A DNA stretch of 64,000 nucleotides from Paenibacillus farraposensis (GCF_020736845.1 NZ_JAFFQR010000095.1:70340-134339); one strand, 5' to 3'; counted from the first letter of the stretch, positions 23,252-31,896 are shown. Numbers and translations are program-made. Notes: a model not told the origin generated them from the sequence alone.

Positions 23252-23281
23252 TTTCTTCACCTAACCGTACTGTAAACTTGG

Positions 23282-23680
23282 TCAACCATATCTCCCCCTG
23301 ACTGATCCATCTGCAAAATTGACCTTCATTTTCAATTTGAGTGCATGAATAGTTTCTCTAAGGCTTAAAAACTCATTTCTGTATTTCATGGACATCCCAT
23401 ACGCCTCTGCTTCAATCATTCGTATCTCAATCGTGTCAAGCTCTGCCCGTTCTTTCTTAGGCCTTGATGCATTTATATAGGCTTTTGCATACTCCATATC
23501 CCTTTGAACATGTATCAGTTTATATTGCCTGTCACATTCCCCTGATACTTCTCCAATTAGTTCGTGACATTGTGTAAGCAATTCTATTTTTTTAAGGAGA
23601 GCTGCCGGATTATCCTCCGACAACTCACTTGCCAACTCTTTTAATCTATCAATGTCTTTAAAATAAGGTTCAAGTTCCAA
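23282..23680 (-). CDS. Helical phage replication-region protein, unknown
   Basis: This 132-residue protein is almost entirely charged helix with coiled-coil stretches (LLKKIELLTQCHELIGEV, RETIHALKLKMKVNF) and ends in a short basic GRYG tail. It lies just upstream of the replisome organizer. Many phages have a small helical protein here, but no named family is evident. Confidence 0.55.
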   Translation of the reverse strand: MELEPYFKDIDRLKELASELSEDNPAALLKKIELLTQCHELIGEVSGECDRQYKLIHVQRDMEYAKAYINASRPKKERAELDTIEIRMIEAEAYGMSMKYRNEFLSLRETIHALKLKMKVNFADGSVRGRYG

Positions 23681-23702
23681 ACAGGATCACTCCGCTCTAA
23701 AA

Positions 23703-24374
23703 TTAGCAATCGCTATTTTCGTAATAGAGGTCTATTTCATCCTCATCAATAACTAATTTAGAACCATGAGCATAAATCTTGAATAAATCCTCTGCGATTC
23801 CATGCAAGCCGTACATCATATCTTTTGATTTAATTTCACGATCATCTATTTTCAGGCAAAATAATGTACCATCATCACGAACAAGCATTCCATATTTGCA
23901 TTGATACTTCCCCTTATTCGGTTCTGGATCAAGGTGAATCCACGTACTATAATCTTTTTCAATATGAAGGGAGAACTCATCACTGTCGTCATATTCATTA
24001 TCTTCGTTTTCACTTTCTTTCCAGCCGTTGATAAGCTCTGATAGTTTATACTCTGGCTTAACATCAGCAAGCATTCTATCCATCTGTTCCTTCAATTTTT
24101 CTACACCCTGTATATGAGTAATCTCATCCAGTTTTTCTTTAATTACTTGCGCGATTAATGTGTTGTAAGACGGTAAATCCAACACGTCAAGATTGATAGA
24201 AAAATGTTGTTTTACATGTTCTTTTAATTGCTTCCCAAAATCTCCATAGGAACTAAAAATATCATCAACAATAGATTCAATTGTTTTTTCAAGCTTATTT
24301 CTGACGATTTTTTCAACTAACCCCTCACTATGAATATTCGTTAGCGCCTGATTTACCATATTATTCAAATCCAT
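23703..24374 (-). CDS. Phage protein, unknown, helical with acidic centre
   Basis: This 223-residue protein starts MDLNNMVNQALTNIHSEGLV with a strong AGGAG site. The first half is amphipathic helix; residues about 125-140 are very acidic (ENEDNEYDDSDEF); the last third is beta-like (KYQCKYGMLVRDDGTLFCL). I do not recognise a domain. It is the first gene after a small gap downstream of the zinc-finger gene. Confidence 0.55.
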   Translation of the reverse strand: MDLNNMVNQALTNIHSEGLVEKIVRNKLEKTIESIVDDIFSSYGDFGKQLKEHVKQHFSINLDVLDLPSYNTLIAQVIKEKLDEITHIQGVEKLKEQMDRMLADVKPEYKLSELINGWKESENEDNEYDDSDEFSLHIEKDYSTWIHLDPEPNKGKYQCKYGMLVRDDGTLFCLKIDDREIKSKDMMYGLHGIAEDLFKIYAHGSKLVIDEDEIDLYYENSDC

Positions 24375-24434
24375 ATTATTACACTCCTATTTTCATTTTT
24401 TAGAATTCATGATATACTGCCGTTGAAATGTTTC

Positions 24435-24833
24435 TTAAATGATCGTGTTGGTAGCACGATTGTTTGTAAGGGCTTCTCTGATTTTTCTATTGCGACTACG
24501 GCAGTAGTAATTACAGAAAAGTCCTTCTTCTTTTGGTACGGGAAACTTTTGCTCTGGAAATACTTCTTTCCCACAATACTCGCAGATACCTATCCCTTTG
24601 CCAGATATTTTGTATCCCGATAGCTTAGGAATCTCAAGCCCCTCGTATTCTTCGTTCTTACCCATAGATTTCTCCAGCTCATGCAACTGAGTTGTAAGCA
24701 AGTCTATTTGAGCCTGGATTTCGTTATTCGGTAATCCAAATTTAACAGCGTCAATGCTGTCCTCGTATAATTCCCGCAGTTGTGCTCTCAACGCCCTACT
24801 TTCTTTTTGCTTGTCCAACTCTCTCAGCTCCAT
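24435..24833 (-). CDS. Phage zinc-finger protein
   Basis: This 132-residue protein has a coiled-coil first half and a C-terminal zinc module, ICEYCGKEVFPEQ then LFCNYYCRSRNRK (two C-x-x-C type pairs at residues about 84-115). The fold resembles MYM/treble-clef fingers. It overlaps the next gene by 10 bases. DNA or protein binding is likely; no precise role can be given. Confidence 0.6.
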   Translation of the reverse strand: MELRELDKQKESRALRAQLRELYEDSIDAVKFGLPNNEIQAQIDLLTTQLHELEKSMGKNEEYEGLEIPKLSGYKISGKGIGICEYCGKEVFPEQKFPVPKEEGLFCNYYCRSRNRKIREALTNNRATNTII

Positions 24834-25192
24834 ATCTCCGCTTCAAGTTCGGATAATTTAGCCTTTAACTGTCTTTCTTGTTCCTTCAAAGGTTTCATCT
24901 TCTGAATACACACATGATTAGGCCATGGACTATCCGTAATTGCATATTGAGTTTTATAAATTGCCTGAAGCTTTTGTTCAGTAAGTTCTTTTTCTTTTTG
25001 GAGAGCAAGTTTTTTCTTATCCTGTTCAGTCAACTCTAGCATCTCAATATCTACTGAATGTTGACAATTTAACCAGCGATGCATGAGTAGTACAGCGGAT
25101 ATAAGTGAATCTGCTGGTTGATCCAAAGTAAATTTTTGACCTTCATCATCTACGACTGGTATTGAGTAGATAACTTGTGTTTGGTCACTCAT
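24824..25192 (-). CDS. Phage protein with coiled coil, unknown
   Basis: This 122-residue protein has an N-terminal beta part (TQVIYSIPVVDDEGQKFTLD) and a long charged coiled coil from residue about 55 on. Its ATG overlaps the stop of a 33-residue frame upstream (ATGA), suggesting coupled translation. The family is unknown. Confidence 0.55.
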   Translation of the reverse strand: MSDQTQVIYSIPVVDDEGQKFTLDQPADSLISAVLLMHRWLNCQHSVDIEMLELTEQDKKKLALQKEKELTEQKLQAIYKTQYAITDSPWPNHVCIQKMKPLKEQERQLKAKLSELEAEIWS

Positions 25193-25290
25193 TTTGATTT
25201 CGCCTCACGCCGAATATTACGAACGATAATGGCATGCTGTAATTCATTTTCGAACCAGATACGAGCCAATTCCGGTAGAGTCATAATCAT
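25189..25290 (-). CDS. 33-residue coupled micro-ORF
   Basis: The frame opens at ATG 25290, with a second ATG at 25284 that has the better spacing to AGGGGTGA. It encodes MIMTLPELARIWFENELQ and ends IIVRNIRREAKSK. It lies between two annotated genes with a 4-base ATGA overlap to the next one. The spacing and ribosome site favour a real micro-protein or a translational coupler. Confidence 0.5.
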   Translation of the reverse strand: MIMTLPELARIWFENELQHAIIVRNIRREAKSK

Positions 25291-25297
25291 TCACCCC

Positions 25298-25729
25298 TTA
25301 GATATAGTCTTCTGGACGAAAGTCTTTAACGAAGTAAATGGAATCATCAAAATCAATGCGCCGGATGTGACTGTACTTCGCAACTGAGAACAAAACTTTC
25401 AACTTACTCCAAATCATGCGGCGATATTTTCCGACCGTTTCGTTAAATTTTCCATCTGTCTCCTTATAACGATCTTTTGTGAGAGTAATGGATCTGATTC
25501 TTACTGCGTTCTGTAGCTGATAGCATTCGGCATCTGTGAGCGTAACACTGTCACGAACCTCCTGGACCATCATCTGGACTTCCTCAACCTTTCCAGTAAC
25601 ATCCTCCTGCATCTTCTTCATTCCGTCCCACAAGCCGCGAATGGCAACCCCTTGAGATTCTGTAAGTTGAAGCTGCTTTTCCACCAGCATCATGTAATCC
25701 GGTTGTTGATTATTGTTTATCAATGTCAT
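25298..25729 (-). CDS. ORF6C-domain phage protein
   Basis: This 143-residue protein has a helical N-terminus (MVQEVRDSVTLTDAECYQLQ) and a C-terminal region with the ORF6C pattern seen after Bro/KilA-type antirepressor domains (FNETVGKYRRMIWSKLKVLF). The N-terminal Bro or Rha domain is absent, so it is a stand-alone ORF6C. It overlaps the ParB-like gene by 20 bases. A regulatory or DNA-binding role is inferred from the family. Confidence 0.65.
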   Translation of the reverse strand: MTLINNNQQPDYMMLVEKQLQLTESQGVAIRGLWDGMKKMQEDVTGKVEEVQMMVQEVRDSVTLTDAECYQLQNAVRIRSITLTKDRYKETDGKFNETVGKYRRMIWSKLKVLFSVAKYSHIRRIDFDDSIYFVKDFRPEDYI

Positions 25730-26849
25730 ATACTTCTACCACCTTTCTGCCGTTTACGGCTGGTCTAACTTGGTCTATAAAACTTTGCAACATATCAAGG
25801 CTTTCCCCCAAGCGCTTTTTCTCACCCATGTTTGCAGCTCCGATTGCACCTAACATGAATGAAGTGATTCCGACCGTTTCAAGAAATCTTTTGACGTGGT
25901 TATTCAATTGCAAGGCATTGATATTGGACTCAGAACGAAGCTTCTTCATTTTCAATTCCGCTTGCTGTTCATCGAAGTCATCTGTCTTCTGTAATTTCAA
26001 AGCTTCCAACTCTTCTTTCTTCTGTTGGTAGCCAGATTTCAATTGCTCGACTTTTAAACGCTCCAGTTCTAAATCTTCATTGATTTTGTTTTTCCAATAT
26101 TCATCGCGCAGCTTGAGCTGCGCTTCCGCCTCTTTTTCCTTTTGACGAATGAAAATGCCTGTTTCTTCCTCATGACGCTCTACAGCCGCAGAAACGGCAT
26201 CCTCAAGTTGATCCGCAGGAATGGCATCTTTGTACTGTCTCTGTAACTCAAGCTTGTCCCGCTCTGCCTGCTCTGCTCTTTCCTCTGCCTCACGCACAGC
26301 AGCTTCGAGCCGAGCTTTGGTTTCTACAAATGCCTTGTGAGTGCTAATCAATCCCTCATCAAGCTGCTGGATAATCTCAGGCGTGGCATTTTCAGCGATA
26401 AATTTCGCTTTATCATACTGCCGACCAGAACCAAAGCCCGCTTGGTCTGCTACAATGTCCCGTACTTGTCCAGTTGGTTGGTCAGGTAAATTTTCCTTAC
26501 CGCCAGCCATCCTTTCTCTGGCCTTTAAACGTTCAACTTCCTCCAATCTCCGCGCCCACTCGACTCGCTCACTAAACGTGAATTCCTTGCGATGTTCGTT
26601 CTCGCTGATCTCAAGCTGGAGTTGATGTTCAAAATCCTTTATTTCCATGACTCTGACCGTTACTTCTTTCCGGCCAAGAAACTGATGCGCTCTTAGACGA
26701 CGCTCTCCGGCAATCAACTGATAATCTGGTGTTACTACAATAGGGTTAATAAGTCCGTTTTGTTCTATATCCTGGGCCAATTCTTCAATTCCACCAAAGT
26801 CCTTACGTATACGATCGCTGACTTTGATTTGAGTTATATCGATTAGCAA
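25710..26849 (-). CDS. ParB/Spo0J-like protein with long coiled coil
   Basis: This is a 379-residue protein. Residues about 1-100 are a ParB N-terminal CTPase-type domain: GLINPIVVTPDYQLIAGERR (box I/II) and LQLEISENEHRKEFTFSER. A helix-turn-helix linker follows, and then about 150 residues of coiled coil replace the usual ParB C-terminal dimer domain. The TTG start follows AGAGGAG. No ParA is nearby in the window, so plasmid-like partition is not supported; a role in phage replication or transcription is more likely. Confidence 0.8.
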   Translation of the reverse strand: MLIDITQIKVSDRIRKDFGGIEELAQDIEQNGLINPIVVTPDYQLIAGERRLRAHQFLGRKEVTVRVMEIKDFEHQLQLEISENEHRKEFTFSERVEWARRLEEVERLKARERMAGGKENLPDQPTGQVRDIVADQAGFGSGRQYDKAKFIAENATPEIIQQLDEGLISTHKAFVETKARLEAAVREAEERAEQAERDKLELQRQYKDAIPADQLEDAVSAAVERHEEETGIFIRQKEKEAEAQLKLRDEYWKNKINEDLELERLKVEQLKSGYQQKKEELEALKLQKTDDFDEQQAELKMKKLRSESNINALQLNNHVKRFLETVGITSFMLGAIGAANMGEKKRLGESLDMLQSFIDQVRPAVNGRKVVEVYDIDKQ

Positions 26850-26932
26850 AATGATTCTCCTCTCTAAAGGCTATTGAATAAAAATGTCGAATATTAGTGC
26901 TAGAAACATAACTTATAAAGGAGAGTGTTATC

Positions 26933-27304
26933 TTGGTTATTCGTCCTATTAAAGAGCATCTGGATTTCAAAGTTGATGCATTAAGTAAAATTTCAAGCCT
27001 AATAAATCAAGGCGATTGCCGCGTAAGTATCGTGACAACTTTCGGAAAAATAGAAGGTGCTATTGCACCTAAAAAGAAAGACAGTTTCAACGATTTAAAT
27101 GATCTTATGGGAGTAGCAATCGCAGAATATTCCGCTTACTTGGAAGAACAACAATCGAGTGAAGCGCTACAATATAACTTCATCGTCTTGAACAATGTTG
27201 TTGTATCACCATTTTCTGGTTATAACTCCATTGAGTATGAACAATTAGTTGTCTATAGCGATCAGATAGTTGCCTTTAGTTTTTTGAAAGATGGAGTAAA
27301 ATAA
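26933..27304 (+). CDS. Plus-strand phage protein, unknown
   Basis: This is a 123-residue protein with a TTG start seven bases after AAAGGAGAG. It is alone on the plus strand within the minus-strand early block and converges by 29 bases on the gene at 27276. The pattern is alpha/beta (LNQGDCRVSIVTTFGKIEGA-like centre, QYNFIVLNNVVVSPFSG). It may be lysogenically expressed cargo. The family is not recognised. Confidence 0.55.
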   Translation: MVIRPIKEHLDFKVDALSKISSLINQGDCRVSIVTTFGKIEGAIAPKKKDSFNDLNDLMGVAIAEYSAYLEEQQSSEALQYNFIVLNNVVVSPFSGYNSIEYEQLVVYSDQIVAFSFLKDGVK

Positions 27305-27743
27305 AGGATTTACAATATCCAAAAGTTCTTATCCTATCTTCTGGATGTCTTGGCTTGTAGTCAGAGAAACATTTCCGGATTAATTCAATTATTCTTTCCC
27401 AAGGGGCATCCATCGAAGATACCTCTTTGATCATTTTCATATCAGTCATAGAGGGTATCTTGTTCGACAATTCAGCAAAAACATTCAATATCTTTTGTTC
27501 CTTGTCATTGAGTCCCACTAAAATCGAATCGGCATTATGAGAGCTATAACCATTGAGTTGAGCGTGTTCTTTAACGTATTCTTTCGCTTGTTCAAGAATG
27601 CGCTCTGCTTTCAAGCACGATACTTGATGCTTATTAAGTAAACGAAGAATATCATATGCAAGATCGTCACCTTCTGGATATTCTTGTGTTGTCATGACCG
27701 TAATGCGCTTGTTCTTGATTACATCAATATTGGGTGTAGTCAT
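27276..27743 (-). CDS. Phage early protein, unknown
   Basis: This 155-residue protein contains a helical N-terminal half (EGDDLAYDILRLLNKHQVSCLKAERILEQ) and a later IRKCFSDYKPRHPEDRIRTF. A GGAG site precedes ATG. It lies directly after the excisionase-like gene as the first long gene of the early operon. No family is evident. Confidence 0.5.
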   Translation of the reverse strand: MTTPNIDVIKNKRITVMTTQEYPEGDDLAYDILRLLNKHQVSCLKAERILEQAKEYVKEHAQLNGYSSHNADSILVGLNDKEQKILNVFAELSNKIPSMTDMKMIKEVSSMDAPWERIIELIRKCFSDYKPRHPEDRIRTFGYCKSFILLHLSKN

Positions 27744-27757
27744 ACTGTTTCTCCTTT

Positions 27758-28048
27758 CTATTTTTTGTTTTCAATCAATCCTTCTTCATACTCCAGAAGC
27801 CACTCTCTTTTAATTTTCCAATGCCTTCCCTGTTTATAGGCTTTCAACTTTCCCTGCTTAATTCGGTTAATCACTGTGTACTTACTAACCTTTAGATGCC
27901 GAGCTACGTCCAAGACGTCGAGCGTGGGCGGTAAATTCGGCTGTTTAGGATTATCTTCATCTGGACGTTGCAGTGAAAAACCTTGCTCTATTGCTTGGTT
28001 AATAGCTTCGGATAGGAATGCAACGATAGTCTGTTCGATAGTAGACAT
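27758..28048 (-). CDS. Excisionase-like helix-turn-helix protein
   Basis: This 96-residue protein carries a MerR-like/HTH_17 winged helix at residues about 43-92: LDVLDVARHLKVSKYTVINR, IKQGKLKAYKQGRHWKIKREW. This is the form used by many phage excisionases and small DNA benders. It lies two genes from the operator region, close to the integrase on the other strand. Excision control is inferred. Confidence 0.75.
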   Translation of the reverse strand: MSTIEQTIVAFLSEAINQAIEQGFSLQRPDEDNPKQPNLPPTLDVLDVARHLKVSKYTVINRIKQGKLKAYKQGRHWKIKREWLLEYEEGLIENKK

Positions 28049-28071
28049 TTCACTTGAGCCTTCCTTTCTCT

Positions 28072-28284
28072 CTAAGCGGTCTTTGAATCGGATTTTTCAA
28101 ATAGATAGTCTAATGAGCTGTTCGGGAAAAAGGTCTTCTGGATTGTGAAAGCTTCATCTAGGAGCAAAGGCGATTTCCCAGATAGCTTGCTGGACAGAGT
28201 GGCAGGCCGGATACCCAAGATGGGCGCTATGTCCTTTTGCTTTAGACCTTTTCGTGCTAGTTCAGCGGCAAGGTTTGGGTACAT
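28072..28284 (-). CDS. Cro-like repressor
   Basis: This 70-residue XRE-type helix-turn-helix (LARKGLKQKDIAPILGIRPATLSSKLSGKS) is the first gene leftward from the operator region. It opposes the repressor on the plus strand. It would favour lytic growth by binding the shared palindromes. The typical small single-domain size supports the Cro role. Confidence 0.8.
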   Translation of the reverse strand: MYPNLAAELARKGLKQKDIAPILGIRPATLSSKLSGKSPLLLDEAFTIQKTFFPNSSLDYLFEKSDSKTA

Positions 28285-28312
28285 TGATCTTAGTTCCTCC
28301 TTTCATAAATTA

Positions 28313-28466
28313 GTTACGACAAATCGTAACTTTTGAGTTGATAATATACGATATATAGTAACGAGTCAATACCTTTTTAACATAAAGTTACAACACGTCG
28401 TAATAATTTATTTACAATAGGGTAAGAATGAATTAAAATAGTAAACAACTTACGATATACCGTAAG
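28313..28466. promoter_or_regulatory. Four-site lysis/lysogeny operator
   Basis: Four 18-base near-palindromes share TTACGA-N-TCGTAA halves: 28313-28330 (GTTACGAC/ATCGTAAC), 28345-28362 (TATACGAT/TAGTAAC side weaker), 28387-28404 (GTTACAAC/GTCGTAAT) and 28449-28466 (CTTACGAT/CCGTAAG). They lie between the divergent Cro-like and repressor genes. The first and last are the best palindromes and flank the two starts. Confidence 0.8.
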
Positions 28467-28492
28467 TTAATTTATGAAAGATGGTGTTTTGA

Positions 28493-28837
28493 TTGAAAAG
28501 AGGCGAATACCTTCTACAGATTATTGAAGAAAAAGGCTACACCGTAATGAGCCTGTCAAAAGAATCAGGCGTACCGTATACCACTATCCGGTCAATGATT
28601 GAACGTAATTTAGTCAATGCATCAATTGATAATGTTTTGAAAATATGTTCCGTCCTGGGGATAAAGGCAGAAGAATTAGATGGCCGTAAGCCAACTAATG
28701 CCGGTAATAATTTGTCTGAAAGCGAAATTTTAACGCTTGCCGCGCACAAAATTGGACATGAAGGGGCCTTAACAGAGGAGCAGCTCGCACAGATTAAACT
28801 AGCTATGAAAATTGCTCTCGCAAAAAACGATAAGTGA
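28493..28837 (+). CDS. CI-like prophage repressor
   Basis: This 114-residue XRE regulator has the helix-turn-helix at residues about 5-60 (YTVMSLSKESGVPYTTIRSM, NVLKICSVLGIKAEEL). The C-terminal 50 residues are helical and probably for dimerization; no LexA-like self-cleavage domain is present. The TTG start follows GAAAGATGG. Since an ImmA-like peptidase follows, induction is likely by peptidase cleavage, as in ICEBs1 and phi105. Confidence 0.8.
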   Translation: MKRGEYLLQIIEEKGYTVMSLSKESGVPYTTIRSMIERNLVNASIDNVLKICSVLGIKAEELDGRKPTNAGNNLSESEILTLAAHKIGHEGALTEEQLAQIKLAMKIALAKNDK

Positions 28838-28857
28838 TTACATCGGGAGATGGATGA

Positions 28858-29328
28858 ATGATTAGCTATGAGGAATTAAAGCAAGAGGTTCCGATTATTT
28901 TGGATGACCAGGCGACGCTCCCAGTATGGCTAAAGGGGATATTCATTGAATCAAGTACATCTGACATGATACTACTCAACAAAAGCATTGAGTCAAAGCG
29001 GGAGCGTAAATGTGTTTTGGCCGAGGAACTAGGGCATTATCACTTAACCGTAGGTAACATAGTAGATCAGTCCATTATTGGGAATCAACAGCAAGAACTA
29101 CGGGCGAGGCAATGGGGATATGAAAAGCTTGTCCCGCTGTCTGCAATTGTACAGGCATTTCACACTCGGGTTAAAGGACGGTATGAAATCGCGGAGTACT
29201 TGGATGTAACCGAGGATTTTTTGAAAGCCAGCATTGACCGTTATCGTAACAAATACGGAATTTACACCACGTGGAATAATTACATAATCTACTTCGATCC
29301 GTTAGTGGTCGCTGAAATGTACGAGTAA
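28858..29328 (+). CDS. ImmA/IrrE-like metallopeptidase (variant motif)
   Basis: This 156-residue protein follows the repressor by 20 bases. It has the ImmA core helix CVLAEELGHYHLTVGNI near residue 58. The canonical zinc motif is H-E-x-x-H; here the first position is Glu (E-E-L-G-H), with an extra His two residues on. Related phage proteins with this form are known and are still called ImmA-like. It would cleave the repressor upon induction. Confidence 0.8.
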   Translation: MISYEELKQEVPIILDDQATLPVWLKGIFIESSTSDMILLNKSIESKRERKCVLAEELGHYHLTVGNIVDQSIIGNQQQELRARQWGYEKLVPLSAIVQAFHTRVKGRYEIAEYLDVTEDFLKASIDRYRNKYGIYTTWNNYIIYFDPLVVAEMYE

Positions 29329-29421
29329 TGTAATCTTGCGCTTTCCAGCCGCAAGGCTGTTTAAATATACCCCAAAACAGAACGTATGTTCTGTAATACC
29401 CAGAAGAAAGGAGTCATAGCT

Positions 29422-30645
29422 GTGAAAAATAAGGAAAAATCCACCAAGAGGAAGTTACCCCCAAATGTCAGAGAACGTGATGGCAAGTATTCTTATCGCT
29501 ACTACATTCCCACTACCAAATTCGTTGATGGGGAGGAAAAGAAAAGCAGCAAAGAGACAGAGTCGCCCAGGTTTGACACGATTCAGGAGGCAGTTGACTT
29601 TGGGATATTAATCGAAGCGAAAAAGATACAGAAAAAGTTGAAATACACAGACGACTTAACGGTAAGTACTTGGAGTAAGACATGGCTTAAGGCGTACATC
29701 ATCGAGAGCGAGCCTGCGAAAAACACAATCAGGAGCCGCGATTACGGGCTAAGTGTAGTATTGGAGCAATTCGGTGGTTTTGCGCTCAAAGACGTAACAA
29801 CAAGCCAATATCAGGATTTTTTGTATAGGCTGAAAGAGGAAGGAAAGAGCCGCAACACTATTACTGTAATCCATACGGCAGCATCACTTATGTTTAAACA
29901 CGCTAAGCGCAATGGCTTGATCGAATTCGATCCGACTGCCGATGCGGTTATTCCCAAAGAGCGAAAAACAGCACGTAAAATCGGAGAAAAAAGACAAGTC
30001 CTCCCCAAGTTTCTTGAGAAGGACGAGTTAAAGAAATTTCTTCAATTAGCCAGGTTCATGCTTACAACCAACATGTGGGCTTTCTTCGTTGTGTTGTCCT
30101 ACACCGGCTTGCGGATCAGCGAGGCCGCAGGTCTTCAATGGGAGGATATTGACATGGAGAAAAGAACGATTGATGTAAACAAACAGATATACGGTACAAG
30201 CGTTCTTAAGTATTCCTTTATTCCCCCAAAGAATGAACAGAGTGAACGTATCGTAAGCTTTGGAGACACCGTAGCCAAGGCTCTCAGATTATTGCAGGAG
30301 TGGCAAAAGGATGAACGTCTATCCGCAAAAAAATTCAACCCGAAGGATAATTTTGTTTTCTGGTGTCCCACTTTTCCAGGATACCCAGTTCAGGTTACAG
30401 GAATGGGCAACTTTATGCGAAAGGTTCTTGGGAAAGCTGAGTTGCCGACAAATCTTACTCCACACAGTTTACGCCACACTCACGTATCATTACTCGCTTC
30501 TAATCCGCGAGTTGGACTCCCAGAGATCCAGGCACGAATCGGGCATAAGAGCAATTCGAAAGTTACAGAACTGATCTATCTCCACGTCACAAAGAATAGG
30601 CAATTTGAGATTGCTGATGACTTTGAATGGGCAATAAACAATTAG
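29422..30645 (+). CDS. int: Tyrosine-type phage integrase
   Basis: This is a 407-residue site-specific recombinase. Residues 1-60 contain an AP2-like arm-binding domain; 60-165 the core-binding helices; and the catalytic part has TGLRISEAAGLQWEDID (Arg), a Lys strand region, HSLRHTHVSLLA (His-x-x-Arg-His) and a final LIYLHVT Tyr. The GTG at 29422 has AAAGGAG 8 bases upstream and is chosen over an earlier in-frame ATG without a site. It is the outermost prophage gene, with the arm repeats and att site expected just after it. Confidence 0.9.
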   Translation: MKNKEKSTKRKLPPNVRERDGKYSYRYYIPTTKFVDGEEKKSSKETESPRFDTIQEAVDFGILIEAKKIQKKLKYTDDLTVSTWSKTWLKAYIIESEPAKNTIRSRDYGLSVVLEQFGGFALKDVTTSQYQDFLYRLKEEGKSRNTITVIHTAASLMFKHAKRNGLIEFDPTADAVIPKERKTARKIGEKRQVLPKFLEKDELKKFLQLARFMLTTNMWAFFVVLSYTGLRISEAAGLQWEDIDMEKRTIDVNKQIYGTSVLKYSFIPPKNEQSERIVSFGDTVAKALRLLQEWQKDERLSAKKFNPKDNFVFWCPTFPGYPVQVTGMGNFMRKVLGKAELPTNLTPHSLRHTHVSLLASNPRVGLPEIQARIGHKSNSKVTELIYLHVTKNRQFEIADDFEWAINN

Positions 30646-30646
30646 A

Positions 30647-30720
30647 TGCGGGTAATTTGCGGGTAACTCGCTCGAATCCATAACCCCGAAAACTCTTGCC
30701 ATATAAGGCAATTTGACTAT
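30647..30720. other. Probable prophage attachment region
   Basis: Two direct copies of TGCGGGTAA (30647-30655 and 30658-30666), 11 bases apart, directly follow the integrase stop and resemble integrase arm sites. A small inverted repeat TTGCC/GGCAA (about 30697-30714) lies beyond. Chromosomal gene content starts at about 30.9 kb. The exact core cannot be fixed because the left end is not in the window. Confidence 0.45.
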
Positions 30721-30855
30721 ATAACTACCTATTGGCTAAATATATTTAAAATAACAATAATCTTGCGAAAGATTGGAGCCTAGTATATACAACACGATTT
30801 CGCTTTGGCCTAAACTCGGCCTGACCCGGAAAATAAATGCTTCAACATGCTCATG

Positions 30856-30898
30856 ACAAAAAGCCGAAAGGGTACCCCTACTGGTACGCTTTCGGCTT
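30856..30898 (-). terminator. Terminator of the aldo/keto reductase gene
   Basis: AAGCCGAAAG pairs with CTTTCGGCTT with an inner GGTACC/GGTACG extension, and the minus strand continues TTTTTGTC. It marks the first chromosomal element after the prophage. Confidence 0.8.
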
Positions 30899-30912
30899 AT
30901 ACGCATGCTTGC

Positions 30913-31896
30913 CTACGGCAAACGGTAAAACGCAAACGGCTCGCCGCTGCGGAAGGAAAGGCTGGCTTGCTCCAGCTTGTCCAGCGTTGGTGCATCCAGA
31001 TGCACGGAGACACTGAGCAGATTATGCTGCACCTGCTCTACCTGCGTGGCCCCAACAATAACACTAGAAACGGCGGGCCTGTTCATCAGCCAGGCTAATG
31101 ACAGCGCCGTGGGCGAAGTGCCCAGCTCTTCAGCGATTCCATTTACTTGGTTTCCAAGTTCAATTCGCTCAGGGCTAAGGAAGCGGCTGAAGTTTGGATC
31201 GGTTTCGGCTCTGGAGCCGGCAGGTACAGCACCACCTCCAGCATATTTGCCGGTGAGAATGCCTCCGGCAAGCGGGAAGTAGGGAATGATTCCGATTCCT
31301 TGATCGAGGCAGAGCGGGAGCAGCTCCATCTCCGGCGTACGGTCGGCGAGGGAGTAGCTGCACTGAATCGAGACATACTTCACCAGATTTTGCGCTTCGC
31401 TGATCCCCAGCGCCTTCATCATTTCCCAGGCCGTGTAATTGGAAGCACCGATATAACGCACTTTACCTGCGGAGACCATATCATCAAGTGTGCATAGCGT
31501 TTCCTCCAACGGGGTGTAGGGGTCGAATGTGTGAATCTGGTACAGATCGACATAATCAGTCTTCAGACGGCGCAAGCTGCCCTCAAGCTCCTGCATCAGA
31601 TGATGGCGGGAAGAGCCGCTCCCCCCCGGTCCTTCGTGCTTCGGAAGGCCTGCTTTGGTGGCAAGAACGACAGACTGCCGTCTACCTTCCAGCGCCTGCC
31701 CGATAATTCTTTCCGATTCCGAACCAGCATAAATATTGGCGGTATCTATAAAATTAATTCCCTGGTCGAGTGCAGCATGGATGATATTCATCGAAGTCTT
31801 CTGGTCAGCTCTTTTACCAAAAGAATTGGTACCAAGGCCAAGTTCGGACACCTGAAGCCTACTGTTTCCCAAGCGATTATATTTCACCCTGTTCAT
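30913..31896 (-). CDS. Aldo/keto reductase (YhdN/Gfo-like group)
   Basis: This 327-residue NADPH-dependent oxidoreductase has the family series GLGTNSFG, GINFIDTANIYAG with the catalytic Asp and Tyr, LATKAGLP with the Lys, VDLYQIHTFD with the His, and a C-terminal SSVIVGATQVEQVQHNL that binds the cofactor phosphate. The start MNRVKYNRLG at 31896 is the usual family start and has AAAAGGA upstream; the longer reading is rejected. Substrate is unknown. It is monocistronic. Confidence 0.9.
   Translation of the reverse strand: MNRVKYNRLGNSRLQVSELGLGTNSFGKRADQKTSMNIIHAALDQGINFIDTANIYAGSESERIIGQALEGRRQSVVLATKAGLPKHEGPGGSGSSRHHLMQELEGSLRRLKTDYVDLYQIHTFDPYTPLEETLCTLDDMVSAGKVRYIGASNYTAWEMMKALGISEAQNLVKYVSIQCSYSLADRTPEMELLPLCLDQGIGIIPYFPLAGGILTGKYAGGGAVPAGSRAETDPNFSRFLSPERIELGNQVNGIAEELGTSPTALSLAWLMNRPAVSSVIVGATQVEQVQHNLLSVSVHLDAPTLDKLEQASLSFRSGEPFAFYRLP

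Noticed and set aside
25710..26849. ParB-like gene as evidence for a plasmid-prophage partition system
   Set aside because: No ParA or parS cluster is visible and the C-terminal dimer domain is replaced by a long coiled coil.
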